Numbered from the stretch's first letter, positions 16,545 to 26,403 are shown. The stretch: DNA of 64,000 bases from Psychrobacter sp. JCM 18902 (GCF_904846615.1 NZ_CAJHBK010000001.1:2976001-3040000), one strand, 5' to 3'. Numbers and translations are program-made. The notes: a model not told the origin generated them from the sequence alone.

Positions 16545-17420
16545 CTAATAAAAATCGTTGGTATCAGCATACTTCTTATTCAATGCCTTTAAAATAGCAT
16601 AAGTCTCTAAGTCTACCGTTCCTGTTGGGTTACGGGGTCTAAAATGCAGCTGAAAGGCATAGACGACATCGCGACTGGCTTTGTCCCATTCATCACTGCT
16701 ATTAATTTGATAGCCATACTCGCGAAATTGCTGCTTCAGATCAGGTATCGTAGCCGCTGCAAATGCTTCTATATCCATCATCGCAAGCTTATCAGCATCA
16801 TCATACCAAGCGCCGATGCCATATTGCTTATACAGTTGCTCCCAAGGAAACTTGGCACCGGGGTCTATCTTGCGCGAGGGTGCCATATCCGAGTGACCGA
16901 TGATGTTTTTTGGTGAGATGTCATATCTGGCGGTGATATCTTGCACCAACTCCGCCACCTTTCTAATCTGCCACTCATTAAATGCCACATAATGGTCATA
17001 AGGATGATAGTCGAGTTCGCCATTCTTTAGCGCATCTTTATATTCAGGCGCAATGCCTGCATTGACGATTTCGATGCCAATAGAAGTATCGTTCAAGATT
17101 GTCCGTCCTGCAAAGCCGCCATCACCGGCATGCCAAGCGCGCTCGTTTTCTGGGACTAGATTATAAATTTTATCATCGTTATTATCTAACACTAGATAGT
17201 GCGCGCTGACCTTGCCTGTGGTCAGTGTTTTAATGGATCGGTCATTGTCTGACACCGTATAGTGCAGCACGATGGTTTTGATGCGTTCGCTTTTGCCAGT
17301 GGCTTGATAGGTTTTACTGTCCACGATATAGCTTTCGGTAGTCGCTACTGGAGAGGTCGTGGTCACGCAGCCAATCAAGGGTAGTGTTAGGCCAAACGCT
17401 AAGAAGATATTTTTTACCAT
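16545..17420 (-). CDS. N-acetylmuramoyl-L-alanine amidase, lipoprotein (AmiD-like)
   Basis: This encodes 291 aa from the ATG at 17420; the frame continues to 17483, but the signal peptide MVKNIFLAFGLTLPLIGC begins at 17420. Cys is in a lipobox-like LIGC. The amidase_2 domain has zinc ligands in VLHYT, IGHSDMAP and KIDPG, with WHAGDGG and SIGIEIVN between them. The last 80 residues form a peptidoglycan-binding domain (YAFQLHFRP, GTVDLETYAILKAL). This is the AmiD architecture: an outer-membrane enzyme that cuts the stem peptide from murein fragments. A 108-bp foldback repeat lies just upstream. Confidence 0.9.
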   Translation of the reverse strand: MVKNIFLAFGLTLPLIGCVTTTSPVATTESYIVDSKTYQATGKSERIKTIVLHYTVSDNDRSIKTLTTGKVSAHYLVLDNNDDKIYNLVPENERAWHAGDGGFAGRTILNDTSIGIEIVNAGIAPEYKDALKNGELDYHPYDHYVAFNEWQIRKVAELVQDITARYDISPKNIIGHSDMAPSRKIDPGAKFPWEQLYKQYGIGAWYDDADKLAMMDIEAFAAATIPDLKQQFREYGYQINSSDEWDKASRDVVYAFQLHFRPRNPTGTVDLETYAILKALNKKYADTNDFY

Positions 17421-17453
17421 GAAATGCTCTGTGTAAATAAAGGTGAGCTTTGA

Positions 17454-17561
17454 TATAGTCGTTTCAATATAATTTGGATACAAGGAAGGCGAGCGAAAGT
17501 ACTACAAATAGTAGACTCAGCGAGCCTGACACCGTATCTGATTTATATAGGATTGACTATA
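17454..17561. mobile_element. 108-bp MITE-like foldback repeat, copy 1
   Basis: It begins TATAGTC and ends GACTATA (7-bp perfect ends) and has a quasi-palindromic centre around CTACAAATAGTAG. A second copy of the same length is at 35074-35181. It lies between the MOSC gene and the amidase gene, upstream of the latter. Confidence 0.75.
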
Positions 17562-17622
17562 CTTGCCTTTATTTTTTTATTGATAGTAGATAGATGAGTT
17601 CGAGATATCTTTGAAAGCTTTT

Positions 17623-18405
17623 TTAATCCTTGCGAATCTTCTTCGCTAAAACTTTCTTCCAACTCTCCTCCAAACATTCAATCGCGAGCCATGGCTCAAT
17701 CACCTCGGCATCGTATTTCTCTTTTGAGTTAGACAGTTGCCACAGCTTCTCTAACGTGGCGAATGGATAAGGGCGTTCTATCAAGTAAACTGGTAAATCA
17801 GCGCTAATCATGCCATCACGTACCACTTTGAAATACCAACCAGCGATACCTTGTTTGCTGATCCATGCCGCGATATTTGGCACTCTGGTAAACTGTCCGA
17901 TCTGATCATTGATCTTGTAGCAGGGGCGGCGCGGTTGCACGATACGCAGTTGTAAATTATCAACATCATTTGTACTAGTAGCCGTATTACCATACTGAAA
18001 AACGTCGCCAATACAAACTGTAGATTCGGTCATTTCAGGCAAATCATTTACTGCTTCGGTCGTGAGGTTTTCACCCAATGTACCAACGCGCACCTTTAAA
18101 CCAAACTCTGTATTGATTCTCTCATAAGTCGCAGGTGCCAGTTGATGCACGGCTTTGAGTGGGCCGCCATGATGCTTACGATCGGCTTGTTCATCAGTGG
18201 TTAATCCCATAAAGTTGACCGCGACAGGTGCGTTAATCGGTGCTTTATCAATAGCACTCATTTCTTCACGGGTGAATGGCATGGCTTTGCCAGCGCGGAC
18301 GCAGATTAGATTGGCGATATGTAACGGCAGAGTTTGGTTAAAGTCGGCTACATTTTTTGGGGTAGAAGATATTAGCGTTGCTATATTTATAGGTTCTAAG
18401 CTCAT
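17623..18405 (-). CDS. MOSC domain protein, YiiM-like
   Basis: This encodes 260 aa with AGGAAA before the ATG. MOSC domains bind a molybdenum cofactor or act in Moco sulfur transfer. DRKHHGGPLKAVHQL near residue 75, VGTLGENLTTEA near 107 and the conserved cysteine in IVQPRRPCYKIN near 160 are YiiM-type marks; YiiM reduces N-hydroxylated compounds such as 6-N-hydroxylaminopurine. The C-terminal 100 residues are the usual YiiM tail. A separate 3-alpha domain is not evident. Single gene between two hairpin regions. Confidence 0.85.
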   Translation of the reverse strand: MSLEPINIATLISSTPKNVADFNQTLPLHIANLICVRAGKAMPFTREEMSAIDKAPINAPVAVNFMGLTTDEQADRKHHGGPLKAVHQLAPATYERINTEFGLKVRVGTLGENLTTEAVNDLPEMTESTVCIGDVFQYGNTATSTNDVDNLQLRIVQPRRPCYKINDQIGQFTRVPNIAAWISKQGIAGWYFKVVRDGMISADLPVYLIERPYPFATLEKLWQLSNSKEKYDAEVIEPWLAIECLEESWKKVLAKKIRKD

Positions 18406-18565
18406 AGGTTTTCCTAATCTATAGGGATTTATTAGGGGAGAGGCTACTTTGATACTGGTATTAATAATGCGTATTATCTTAGCTTAATCATTCATCTAAT
18501 GCTAAGCATTCAGCCGCTTAATATTTAGCAGTAGGTGAAAGGGTATTAGAACGGTAAATTTTAGA

Positions 18566-18600
18566 CAAAAAAAGACCAGAATAGATATCTGGTCTTTTTG
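18566..18600 (-). terminator. terminator after nadD-rsfS
   Basis: An 11-bp stem around AAGACCAGA/TCTGGTCTT has A and T runs on either side, so it can work on both strands. It lies 30 bp past the rsfS stop. Confidence 0.85.
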
Positions 18601-18630
18601 GTTTTCACAGCGTTATGAAAATAAATAAAA

Positions 18631-19044
18631 TTATTTATTTTTATTGCGGCGACCAGCGGTTTTCTTTTCACGCGGTACAGCGACCAGCTCAGCCAATTGC
18701 TCAGGTGATGACCATAGGCCTTCTAAGTCATAGAACTCACGGGCTTGCGGCGTCATCACATGCACGACGACAGCGCCCAGATCAATCAATGTCCAGTCAG
18801 AGTCGATACCGCCTTCGCGACCAAGTGGCATAAAGCCCGCTTGCTTCGCTTCAGCACCGACATTGTCAGCCATCGCGCGTACATGGCGCTTAGAAGTACC
18901 GTCAGCGATAACGATGCGTTCGGTTACGTCAGTCAAATCTTCTACATTCATTACGGTGATGTTCTTCGCTTTCATATCGTCTAGAGCGGTCTCAACAACG
19001 GCTAAGCATTCTTTTAAGCGTTCTTCAGTCATGGTGTTGGTCAT
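18631..19044 (-). CDS. rsfS: ribosome silencing factor RsfS (YbeB/Iojap)
   Basis: This encodes 137 aa (a second ATG four codons in is possible). RsfS binds ribosomal protein uL14 and blocks joining of the ribosomal subunits in slow growth. Family blocks: ERIVIADGTSKRHVRAMAD near residue 43 and GREGGIDSDWTLIDLGAVVVHVM near 77-99, followed by REFYDLEGLW. The last 20 residues are basic (KKTAGRRNKNK), longer than in E. coli. It follows nadD on the same strand by 141 bp, as in many proteobacteria. Confidence 0.94.
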   Translation of the reverse strand: MTNTMTEERLKECLAVVETALDDMKAKNITVMNVEDLTDVTERIVIADGTSKRHVRAMADNVGAEAKQAGFMPLGREGGIDSDWTLIDLGAVVVHVMTPQAREFYDLEGLWSSPEQLAELVAVPREKKTAGRRNKNK

Positions 19045-19185
19045 AAATTTTGATCTCTTGAATCGTCAATATTAAAAATAAAAAGGTAAATCGTCAATTT
19101 GCATGCGTTGGCATTGTCGAATGGACTAGATGTCGCCAGTCAGCTGTAGAGACTGGATGGGCAAAATGACAAAGATAAGGCGATT

Positions 19186-20100
19186 TTAACGGAATTGAGC
19201 AGCAGAATATAGCTGATGGGCGATAATATATTGATAAACAGCAGGATTTAGCCATTTAGCTAATGGATTGGGTGCAGTATTGTCTATGATATCATTTATT
19301 GGTGCGATAGATGTCATTTGCCTTGCCGCTGCCGATATTATATTCGATCGATTTTCCGTCGGCTGTAACTGTTGGCGTATCTGTGTACTGGATATCGTGG
19401 CGATAGGACGCGAGTCTATATAAATGTGTCCTTGATGGGTGTTTTTCAAGAGACGGCTATTGGTCAGTGCTTGAGAGGTGGGCTGTAATAAGTCAATAGG
19501 CGCATCGATGCGTAAAGATTGGAGCTGCGCAGGTAATTGGGCGTGCAAGTTCATCGTATCCTGCGCGACTAACATTTTATTCGCGGAATGAGTCGTGGTT
19601 GCCAACAGGTGATTATTTTTATGATTAATATCAGACAGGTCATCACGATTAAACACCCAAAGATTGACGTAATCCGTAAGCTCTAAACCGTTTTTCCATT
19701 TGCTCAAACTCAGCGCGCTATCCATACCGATGATGAATATTAGACTGTCATGCGGATAACGCTGACGCAACGTGCGTACACTATCGATGGTATAAACAGG
19801 CGGTGTTTGCCACAGCTCAAGCTCATTAATTTGTAGCGGTGTATGGAGTGTTGCAAGCTTTAACATGGCTAGACGATGTTTAGGATCAGTGCTTTGCTGC
19901 TTAAAAGGCGAGCGAGCATTGGGCAATAGTGACACGTGCAGCGCGCGCTGTTGCTGCTTGGCTATCGGTAGCAAACGCTGATAAACAGTCATCGCCATTT
20001 GCAGATGACCATCATGTACGGGATCAAATGAGCCGCCAAGATAAGCACGAATGGCTGGTGCAGGTGTATTTTTTTGAGGATTTTTGCTGGTATTTGGCAT
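19186..20100 (-). CDS. nadD: nicotinate-nucleotide adenylyltransferase
   Basis: This encodes 304 aa, clearly longer than the roughly 210 of E. coli NadD. It makes nicotinate adenine dinucleotide from NaMN and ATP. The nucleotidyltransferase motif is in LGGSFDPVHDGHLQMA near residue 22 (HxGH), and the second motif ATISSTQIRQQL lies near 235. The extra length sits mainly between residues 145 and 225, a low-complexity stretch rich in Asn, Gln, Leu and His. No strong ribosome site is seen. It is upstream of rsfS on the same strand. Confidence 0.92.
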   Translation of the reverse strand: MPNTSKNPQKNTPAPAIRAYLGGSFDPVHDGHLQMAMTVYQRLLPIAKQQQRALHVSLLPNARSPFKQQSTDPKHRLAMLKLATLHTPLQINELELWQTPPVYTIDSVRTLRQRYPHDSLIFIIGMDSALSLSKWKNGLELTDYVNLWVFNRDDLSDINHKNNHLLATTTHSANKMLVAQDTMNLHAQLPAQLQSLRIDAPIDLLQPTSQALTNSRLLKNTHQGHIYIDSRPIATISSTQIRQQLQPTENRSNIISAAARQMTSIAPINDIIDNTAPNPLAKWLNPAVYQYIIAHQLYSAAQFR

Positions 20101-20314
20101 AAATAAATGCGTAAAAATAGATAAGAGGCACGTTGTCGTTGATGCATTTTACCCTTTTATCAGCGGACCTTTTTAGGATAAATGCTTCGATGGTAGCGCT
20201 ATTGTAGAGGGCAAGTGGGCATCTGTCATTAAAAGTGCTGAAATACTAGGTAAAATGAGCGCTTAGCTATCCGTAATGAAAGCGTTTTAAAAAGTCAGTT
20301 ATAAACATAGCCAA

Positions 20315-20346
20315 TAAAAAACCGACCATCATTTTGATAGTCGGTT
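20315..20346 (-). terminator. terminator after pta
   Basis: AACCGAC/GTCGGTT extends inward to an 11-of-12 bp stem with a 3-nt loop. The minus strand then reads TTTTTTATT. It lies 36 bp past the pta stop. Confidence 0.85.
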
Positions 20347-20381
20347 ACCTATAGCGCAATTAGTCACACATTTTAATGCAA

Positions 20382-22538
20382 TTAAATCGCGTCGCTATGA
20401 GCTTGAATAGCGGTAAGGGCGATGGTGTAGATAATATCATCGACCAAGGCTCCGCGAGACAAGTCATTTACTGGCTTATTCAAACCTTGCAGCATTGGGC
20501 CAACACTCACTACATTGGCGCTACGTTGTACGGCTTTATAAGTGGTATTGCCCGTATTGAGGTCTGGGAAAATAAAGACATTGGCTTGCCCAGCAACCGG
20601 TGAATCAGGCGCTTTTTGCTTGCCGACGCTCATGACAGAAGCGGCGTCATACTGTAGCGGTCCATCGACTTTTAGGTGTGGCGCACGCTCGCGGACGATT
20701 TGGGTCGCACGGGTGACTTTTTCGACGTCCGCACCAGTTCCTGATGAGCCTGTAGAATAGCTAATCATCGCAACTTTTGGATCAATACCGAAGGCGGCAG
20801 CAGACTGTGCTGATTGAATGGCAATCTCAGCAAGTTCTTCGGCATTTGGATCAGGATTAATGGCACAGTCACCGTAGACAACCACTTGCTCAGGTAGCAG
20901 CATAAAAAATACTGATGATACGAGCGAGTATTGCGGTGCGGTCTTAATCAACTGAAACGCTGGACGGACGGTATTGGCAGTGGTATGAATCGCGCCAGAA
21001 ACGAGGCCGTCGACTTCGTCCATCTGTAGCATGGTCGTGCCTAGATATACGGTGTCTTTTAAGTATTCAGCAGCGACTTCTGCGCTGGTTTTACCTTTAC
21101 GGCGTTCGACCACTGCAGCGATATACTTATCCATATCAAGCGTATCTGGATCAATTATTTCAAGACCTTCAGGTAAAACTAAGTCAAGATTTTTAGCCAC
21201 TTGCTCGACATCGCTACGCTTAGCGAGTAGTACACAGTTGGCGATACCGCGGCTTTGACAGATACAAGCGGCTTCAACGGTACGCGGCTCAGAACCCTCT
21301 GGTAGCACGATGCGTTTTTTGGCGTCTTGTGCTTTTTTAACCACTTGATGACGGAATGCAGATGGTGAGAGGCGCGGCTCATGATTTTGACTAAAATAGT
21401 CTTTAATCCAGCTAAGATCTAAATGGGCGGCGACATAACGGGCCACTTCTTCAGCACGTTCAGTATCATCACTTGGAATCTCTGCGCTCATGTGCATGAG
21501 GCTTTGTACGGTCTCATAGCTGTCGCTTTCGACACTCATGACAGGGATGCCTGTTTTGAGGGCAGATTGCCATAGCTCAGCGACGGTTGCACTCGGCTCG
21601 ACGCCGCCAGTTAATACCAATCCTGCCAGCGGGATACCATTGATACAAGCCAAACCTGCTGCTAATAGTAAATCATCTCGATCGCCTGGTACGACGATAA
21701 GGGTGCCACGTTTAAACACCTCATCGACGCGTGCGACCGAGCGTGCGGTTAGGCTAATGCGGTTAATACGGCGTGACTTAGCTTCACCGACATTGAGCCA
21801 TTTGGCATCAAGCTCAGTGGCGATATCCCACGTACGAGGCACGGACAGTGAATCACTGAATGGCACCACCCCGATTAAACGGAACGCGTCAGTATTAAAA
21901 TGCGGTGATAGGCGCTGGACTTCTTGCATAAAGCCTTCATCTAAACTCACAACCGCTTCACCAGGGGCAACGATTTGATTTTCTACGGTGCTTTGCGCAT
22001 TTGGCAAGTCATGTACACGCATCAAAATCGCGCCGAGTGTGCGCTCATGGGCGATGCCGCCAAACTCACGAGCGTGAACGTCAAGCTTATCAGCCAGATA
22101 GGCCGGTTTACTGGTATCAGCAGTGCTAACAAAGATGATTCTAGCATCTAATGCATGGGCAATCGCACGGTTGATTTGTGAGGCATAAGAGGTTTCTGTG
22201 GTCGGTACTAAGCCTTCACAGATCACCACATCGTAATCATCGCCCAGAGTATGATAGTTGACGACCACTTCTTCCATTAAGTCATCAAGGTTACCATCAC
22301 CAATCATACGCTCGACACGCTGCCTACTGATAGATTTAGGTGGCGTCAGACCAAAAGCATGCATTGCTAACGCGCTTGAGCTGTCTAAACTGTTTTGCTT
22401 ATCAAGTGTATCATCTTGCAAAAATGGCTTCATAAAGCCCGCTTTGATACCGTTGTAATCAAGAGCACGAATCAATCCAAGCGCTGCTGACGTTACGCCG
22501 ATACCACGGCTGATGGGAACTAGTAAAATGGTTTGCAT
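20382..22538 (-). CDS. pta: phosphate acetyltransferase (long form)
   Basis: This encodes 718 aa with AGGATA before the ATG. Pta interconverts acetyl-CoA and acetyl phosphate. The N-terminal third is the BioD-like P-loop-type domain (LLVPISRGIGVTSAALGLIR), the middle is a DRTGG-type regulatory domain, and the C-terminal 330 residues are the catalytic PTA domain (RIVLPEGSEPRT, YSTGSSGTGADVEKVT, and ending PVNDLSRGALVDDIIYTIAL). The Walker A-like loop ISRGIGVTS is degenerate, as in other long Pta proteins. Downstream of ackA on the same strand, with 215 bp and an intercistronic hairpin between. Confidence 0.96.
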   Translation of the reverse strand: MQTILLVPISRGIGVTSAALGLIRALDYNGIKAGFMKPFLQDDTLDKQNSLDSSSALAMHAFGLTPPKSISRQRVERMIGDGNLDDLMEEVVVNYHTLGDDYDVVICEGLVPTTETSYASQINRAIAHALDARIIFVSTADTSKPAYLADKLDVHAREFGGIAHERTLGAILMRVHDLPNAQSTVENQIVAPGEAVVSLDEGFMQEVQRLSPHFNTDAFRLIGVVPFSDSLSVPRTWDIATELDAKWLNVGEAKSRRINRISLTARSVARVDEVFKRGTLIVVPGDRDDLLLAAGLACINGIPLAGLVLTGGVEPSATVAELWQSALKTGIPVMSVESDSYETVQSLMHMSAEIPSDDTERAEEVARYVAAHLDLSWIKDYFSQNHEPRLSPSAFRHQVVKKAQDAKKRIVLPEGSEPRTVEAACICQSRGIANCVLLAKRSDVEQVAKNLDLVLPEGLEIIDPDTLDMDKYIAAVVERRKGKTSAEVAAEYLKDTVYLGTTMLQMDEVDGLVSGAIHTTANTVRPAFQLIKTAPQYSLVSSVFFMLLPEQVVVYGDCAINPDPNAEELAEIAIQSAQSAAAFGIDPKVAMISYSTGSSGTGADVEKVTRATQIVRERAPHLKVDGPLQYDAASVMSVGKQKAPDSPVAGQANVFIFPDLNTGNTTYKAVQRSANVVSVGPMLQGLNKPVNDLSRGALVDDIIYTIALTAIQAHSDAI

Positions 22539-22604
22539 AAAGTATCCTACGGTTTATTATATTTTTAAAGCTCACTTCATCCTTGCTGGAATGAGTAAAA
22601 CGTC

Positions 22605-22638
22605 GCGCTTCTCATCATAGGCTATGTATAAGAAGCGC
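22605..22638. other. intercistronic hairpin between ackA and pta
   Basis: A perfect 8-bp inverted repeat GCGCTTCT (22605-22612) and AGAAGCGC (22631-22638) has an 18-nt loop. No convincing T run follows on the minus strand, so a full terminator is doubtful; RNA processing or attenuation is possible. The remaining spacer is AT-rich with repeated ATAAGCAA words. Confidence 0.5.
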
Positions 22639-22753
22639 TGGGCAAAAAAATAACTTAACACCTCTAATGAATAAAAGCTTATAAGACGAATAGAAGTTTA
22701 TGAGAAAATTATAAGCAATTTATAATATAAGCAACTTATAAAAAGTGTCGAGC

Positions 22754-23986
22754 TTAGAGTAAGCCCAATGCTTCACGTGTTTCTTGAGCAATACGGCACT
22801 CTTCATCAGTTGGCACAACCCATAGCTCGATGCTGCTATCGTCTGCGTGGAAGCTGCCTTCGCTACCACCAAACAAGCTCGCATTTTTGTTAGCGTCTAC
22901 TTTTATGCCGAAATGACGCATCACTTCTAGGATACTGGTGCGGGTGGTGACTGAGTTTTCGCCGATACCGCCCGTAAAGACAATGCCTGTGAATTCTGGC
23001 AGCGCGCAGCTTAAGCTGGCAAGATATTTACCGACGCGGTAACAGAACATCTCGATAGCGAGCTTAGCATCTGCGTGACCTTCGTTCGCCGCTTGTTCGA
23101 CGGTACGTAAATCATTAGACAATCCTGAGACACCTAATAGACCACTTTCATTATTGAGCATGGCATCAATCTCTTCCAAGCTCATACCGAGCTGGCGCTT
23201 TAGGTGTATGTGTAGACTTGGGTCAACATCACCACTACGCGTACCCATCATGAGCCCCTCAAGCGGGGTCAGACCCATACTGGTATCGAAACTTTTGCCA
23301 TCATAAACGGCAGTCGCCGAGCAGCCATTGCCCAGATGCGCTGTAAGCCAACCATGTGAGCCTTTAGACTCTGTAATTTCACTGGCACGCTCTGAGACGT
23401 AAGCATGAGAGGTACCATGAAAGCCATAACGGCGGATTTTGTGTTCTTCGTACAGGGCTTTTGGTAGTGGGTAGCGAAAAGCAACAGGAGGCATGGTTTG
23501 GTGAAAGGCTGTATCAAAGACGACGACTTGAGGAATATCAGGATAAATCGCCTGTACCGCTTCGATACCTAAAGCATGGGCAGGGTTATGCAGTGGCGCG
23601 AGTATTTTTAAGCGTTTTACTTCGTCCAGTACATGCTCATCGACACGGACTGCTGCAGAGTATTCACGGCCACCATGAACCACGCGATGACCAACGGCGA
23701 TGAAATGATACTGTTCTAATAGCTCAAGAATTTTTTGTAATGCTAACTGATGACGACCACCTGAGATAGAGATTTCCAGCTTATCACCATTCAACGTCGT
23801 GTGTTTGATACGAGCAGTATCGAGTCCTAAGTTTTCGGCCAAACCAGTGATACGAATAGAATTGTCTTCGCTAATCAGCGCGTATTTGATAGAAGAGGAA
23901 CCACAGTTGAGGACTAAGGTGGGATTGATTAGATTCGATGTTTCGGTATTTTTGTCATCAAAAGTGGTGGTTAGGCTGGCGCTCAT
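22754..23986 (-). CDS. ackA: acetate kinase
   Basis: This encodes 410 aa with AAGGAC before the ATG. It converts acetyl phosphate and ADP to acetate and ATP, or the reverse. ASKHA-family blocks: LVLNCGSSSIKYAL near residue 25, GHRVVHGG near 100, VFDTAFHQTMP near 155, GFHGTSHAYVS near 188, HLGNGCSA near 217, the TRSGDVDPS loop near 250 and FTGGIGENS near 338. The N-terminus is about 20 residues longer than in E. coli. First gene of ackA-pta. Confidence 0.97.
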   Translation of the reverse strand: MSASLTTTFDDKNTETSNLINPTLVLNCGSSSIKYALISEDNSIRITGLAENLGLDTARIKHTTLNGDKLEISISGGRHQLALQKILELLEQYHFIAVGHRVVHGGREYSAAVRVDEHVLDEVKRLKILAPLHNPAHALGIEAVQAIYPDIPQVVVFDTAFHQTMPPVAFRYPLPKALYEEHKIRRYGFHGTSHAYVSERASEITESKGSHGWLTAHLGNGCSATAVYDGKSFDTSMGLTPLEGLMMGTRSGDVDPSLHIHLKRQLGMSLEEIDAMLNNESGLLGVSGLSNDLRTVEQAANEGHADAKLAIEMFCYRVGKYLASLSCALPEFTGIVFTGGIGENSVTTRTSILEVMRHFGIKVDANKNASLFGGSEGSFHADDSSIELWVVPTDEECRIAQETREALGLL

Positions 23987-24670
23987 ACTCTGTCCTTAGA
24001 TTGTATTTTGTAAAGGGTGACTCATCACAGACGAGTACCGGTTGAATAAACAAAAACCAGCCGCATCCATGCCGACATAGGTCAAGCAAGTACATTGCTG
24101 ATTTTGGTCACTCTTGGGCTGGCACTATTGATCAGTGCTTGTTAAGTCGCATGCTAGCGCCTCAACACAGTCGCAAGGTCTAAACATAATGTACCATAGT
24201 TTTATGGCTATACCACGATAACTATAAGGGTTAAATTGATAGAATGTGGTATAGACAATACAACTGAACACCGAGTGTCGCTAGGGTTTGTCGGCTGCTA
24301 CAGCCAAATATAATAGCTAATAATAAATTGTAAGAAAATTTGTCTAAGTAGATATAATGTGCTGTTTTACCATTATAGCGATACATTAAGACCGCTAGTA
24401 TCAACGCTCGCTTAGTAAATGGCAGTTGCACGGTCTAGTAAAGATTAGCAAAACTTAGAAAAACCAAACTCGTCCAAATTTATTGATTAGGGATATTCAG
24501 TATGCACACAGCATTATGTAATAATGCTATTATTCAAAGCAGTCATATTGTCATTTTTTAGCGATGAAGATAGCTTTTATTTAGCTGTCTATAGGGTTTG
24601 ATCTATCACCTTTATGACTCGTGTTTTTTATCATTTTCATGCCATTGCAAAGTCACAGGTTCTCTATTCT
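23987..24670. other. intergenic region between divergent ackA and lptM-like genes
   Basis: Over 600 bp without a credible gene. A perfect 9-bp inverted repeat CTATACCAC (24208-24216) and GTGGTATAG (24246-24254) with 29 bp between may be an operator or part of a decayed repeat. A 66-codon minus-strand frame here has no ribosome site and odd composition, and I do not accept it. Confidence 0.4.
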
Positions 24671-24955
24671 ATGTTTACTATTAACCGCTTTTCGAAAACT
24701 AAGCACACTAATGTCGCTGATCTTGGTCGCCGTGTTATCTCCACTTTTATTATCAGTGGGGTGATTATGATGGGTTTGACGGGTTGCGGTCAAAAAGGCA
24801 ATCTATACCTCGCCGACGCTAGTAGCCAGACGGTTCAAGGAGCTACGGATAGCGCTGGCATACAGGGTAGTACCTATTCGACACAAGATGATGGTCATCA
24901 AGAAATGGATGGTTTTAAGCTACCGGAACCCAGTGAAGACCCGAATGATTATTGA
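24671..24955 (+). CDS. lptM: small lipoprotein, LptM (YifL)-like
   Basis: This encodes 94 aa from the ATG at 24671; an ATG at 24614 would add 19 residues. A basic N-region, a hydrophobic stretch (VISTFIISGVIMM) and the lipobox LTGCGQKGNLYL are seen. The GCGQKGxLYL wording right after the lipidated cysteine is the signature of LptM/YifL, which helps mature the LptD outer-membrane translocon. It sits just upstream of lysA and dapF, the usual neighbourhood of this family. The tail is hydrophilic with Asp, Gln and Pro. Confidence 0.8.
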   Translation: MFTINRFSKTKHTNVADLGRRVISTFIISGVIMMGLTGCGQKGNLYLADASSQTVQGATDSAGIQGSTYSTQDDGHQEMDGFKLPEPSEDPNDY

Positions 24956-25047
24956 TTTTTATTAAAAACTCAATGCCGTCAACGAGATTTCGGTGTGCAC
25001 CCTAAGATTTTTTAACTTTGTAACCTGATGAAATTAGAGATGTTTAT

Positions 25048-26403
25048 ATGAGTCATTCTGAGCAAAAAACTGGCGAATCTGTCACGATCCAAACTGAGCA
25101 AGGCTTGTATGTTAATCCTGAAGCCTTAACCGCCCATTTACCCGCGCTAGATTATCACAATGGTGCATTGTATATGGAGCAGGTGAGCATTGATGATGTG
25201 GTTAAACACTACGATACGCCATGCTATGTCTACTCAAAACAAGCCATTTTGGATGTTTATCAAGCTTATAGCGATAGCTTTGCCAGTTTAACGCACCAGA
25301 TTTGTTATGCGGTAAAAGCAAACTCTAACCTTGCAGTACTTGGTATATTGGCGCAAGCAGGTGCAGGATTTGATATCGTCTCTCGTGGCGAACTCATGCG
25401 CGTACTGGCGGCAGGTGGTGCTGCTTCACGTGTGGTATTCTCAGGTGTGGGCAAGACTGATAGCGATATCGAGTATGCCCTGACCCAAGGTATTGGTTGT
25501 TTTAACGTTGAGTCAATCAGCGAGCTGACTTTGATTAATGATGTGGCACAGAAATTGGATAAACCTGCGCCAATTTCATTACGGGTTAATCCCAATGTCG
25601 ACGCCAAGACGCATCCGTATATCTCAACAGGGTTAAAAGACAATAAATTTGGTATCACCCACGAAGACGCGGTTGCCGTCTATGAGCAAGCGGCACAGTT
25701 ATCCCATATTGATATCGTCGGTATTGACTGTCATATTGGCTCGCAGTTGACAGAAGTTGCGCCATTTGTCGCGGCTTTGGATAAAGTGATTGAGCTAATA
25801 CACAATTTACGTGATAAAGGTATTGAGCTGCGTCATATCGATTTGGGCGGTGGTTTGGGTGTGCGTTATATCGATGAGACGCCAGTATCTATCGACGAGT
25901 TTGCCCAAGCTTTATTACCTAAACTTAGCGAGCTTGGCTTAACGGTATTCTTTGAGCCGGGTCGCAGTATTGTGGCAAATGCTGGGATATTATTGACCAA
26001 GGTTGATGTACTCAAACCAACGGAACATAAGAACTTTGCCATTGTTGACGCAGCAATGAATGACTTGATTCGTCCGGCGTTATATCAAGCTGAAATGGCA
26101 GTCATTCCAAGTGTCTTGCCTGATAATGGCATCAACACTGATAGCACACAGCCATGGGATATCGTTGGCGCTATTTGCGAAACGGGTGATTTTTTAGCGA
26201 AAGACCGTTTATTGTCGCTCGCGGTAGGCGATGTTTTAGCAATCACAGGCGCTGGTGCGTACGGCTTTACCATGAGTAGCAATTATAATTCACGCCCGCG
26301 TGCTAGTGAAGTAATGGTCGCCGATGATAGCCATCAACTGATTCGCAAACGCGAAACCATTGAAGCGTTATATGCAGACGAAGTATTGTGGCAAGGTAAA
26401 TAA
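25048..26403 (+). CDS. lysA: diaminopimelate decarboxylase
   Basis: This encodes 451 aa. PLP-dependent decarboxylation of meso-diaminopimelate to lysine. The PLP lysine is in ICYAVKANSNLAVL near residue 90; HIDLGGGLGVRY near 268, FEPGRSIVANAG near 305 and GAICETGDFLAKDR near 373 are the fold III barrel blocks. The N-terminus is about 30 residues longer than usual. 92 bp after the lptM-like gene, same strand; a terminator separates it from dapF. Confidence 0.96.
   Translation: MSHSEQKTGESVTIQTEQGLYVNPEALTAHLPALDYHNGALYMEQVSIDDVVKHYDTPCYVYSKQAILDVYQAYSDSFASLTHQICYAVKANSNLAVLGILAQAGAGFDIVSRGELMRVLAAGGAASRVVFSGVGKTDSDIEYALTQGIGCFNVESISELTLINDVAQKLDKPAPISLRVNPNVDAKTHPYISTGLKDNKFGITHEDAVAVYEQAAQLSHIDIVGIDCHIGSQLTEVAPFVAALDKVIELIHNLRDKGIELRHIDLGGGLGVRYIDETPVSIDEFAQALLPKLSELGLTVFFEPGRSIVANAGILLTKVDVLKPTEHKNFAIVDAAMNDLIRPALYQAEMAVIPSVLPDNGINTDSTQPWDIVGAICETGDFLAKDRLLSLAVGDVLAITGAGAYGFTMSSNYNSRPRASEVMVADDSHQLIRKRETIEALYADEVLWQGK

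Noticed and set aside
24231..24431. 66-aa minus-strand frame upstream of the lptM-like gene
   Set aside because: No ribosome site and composition unlike the surrounding genes.
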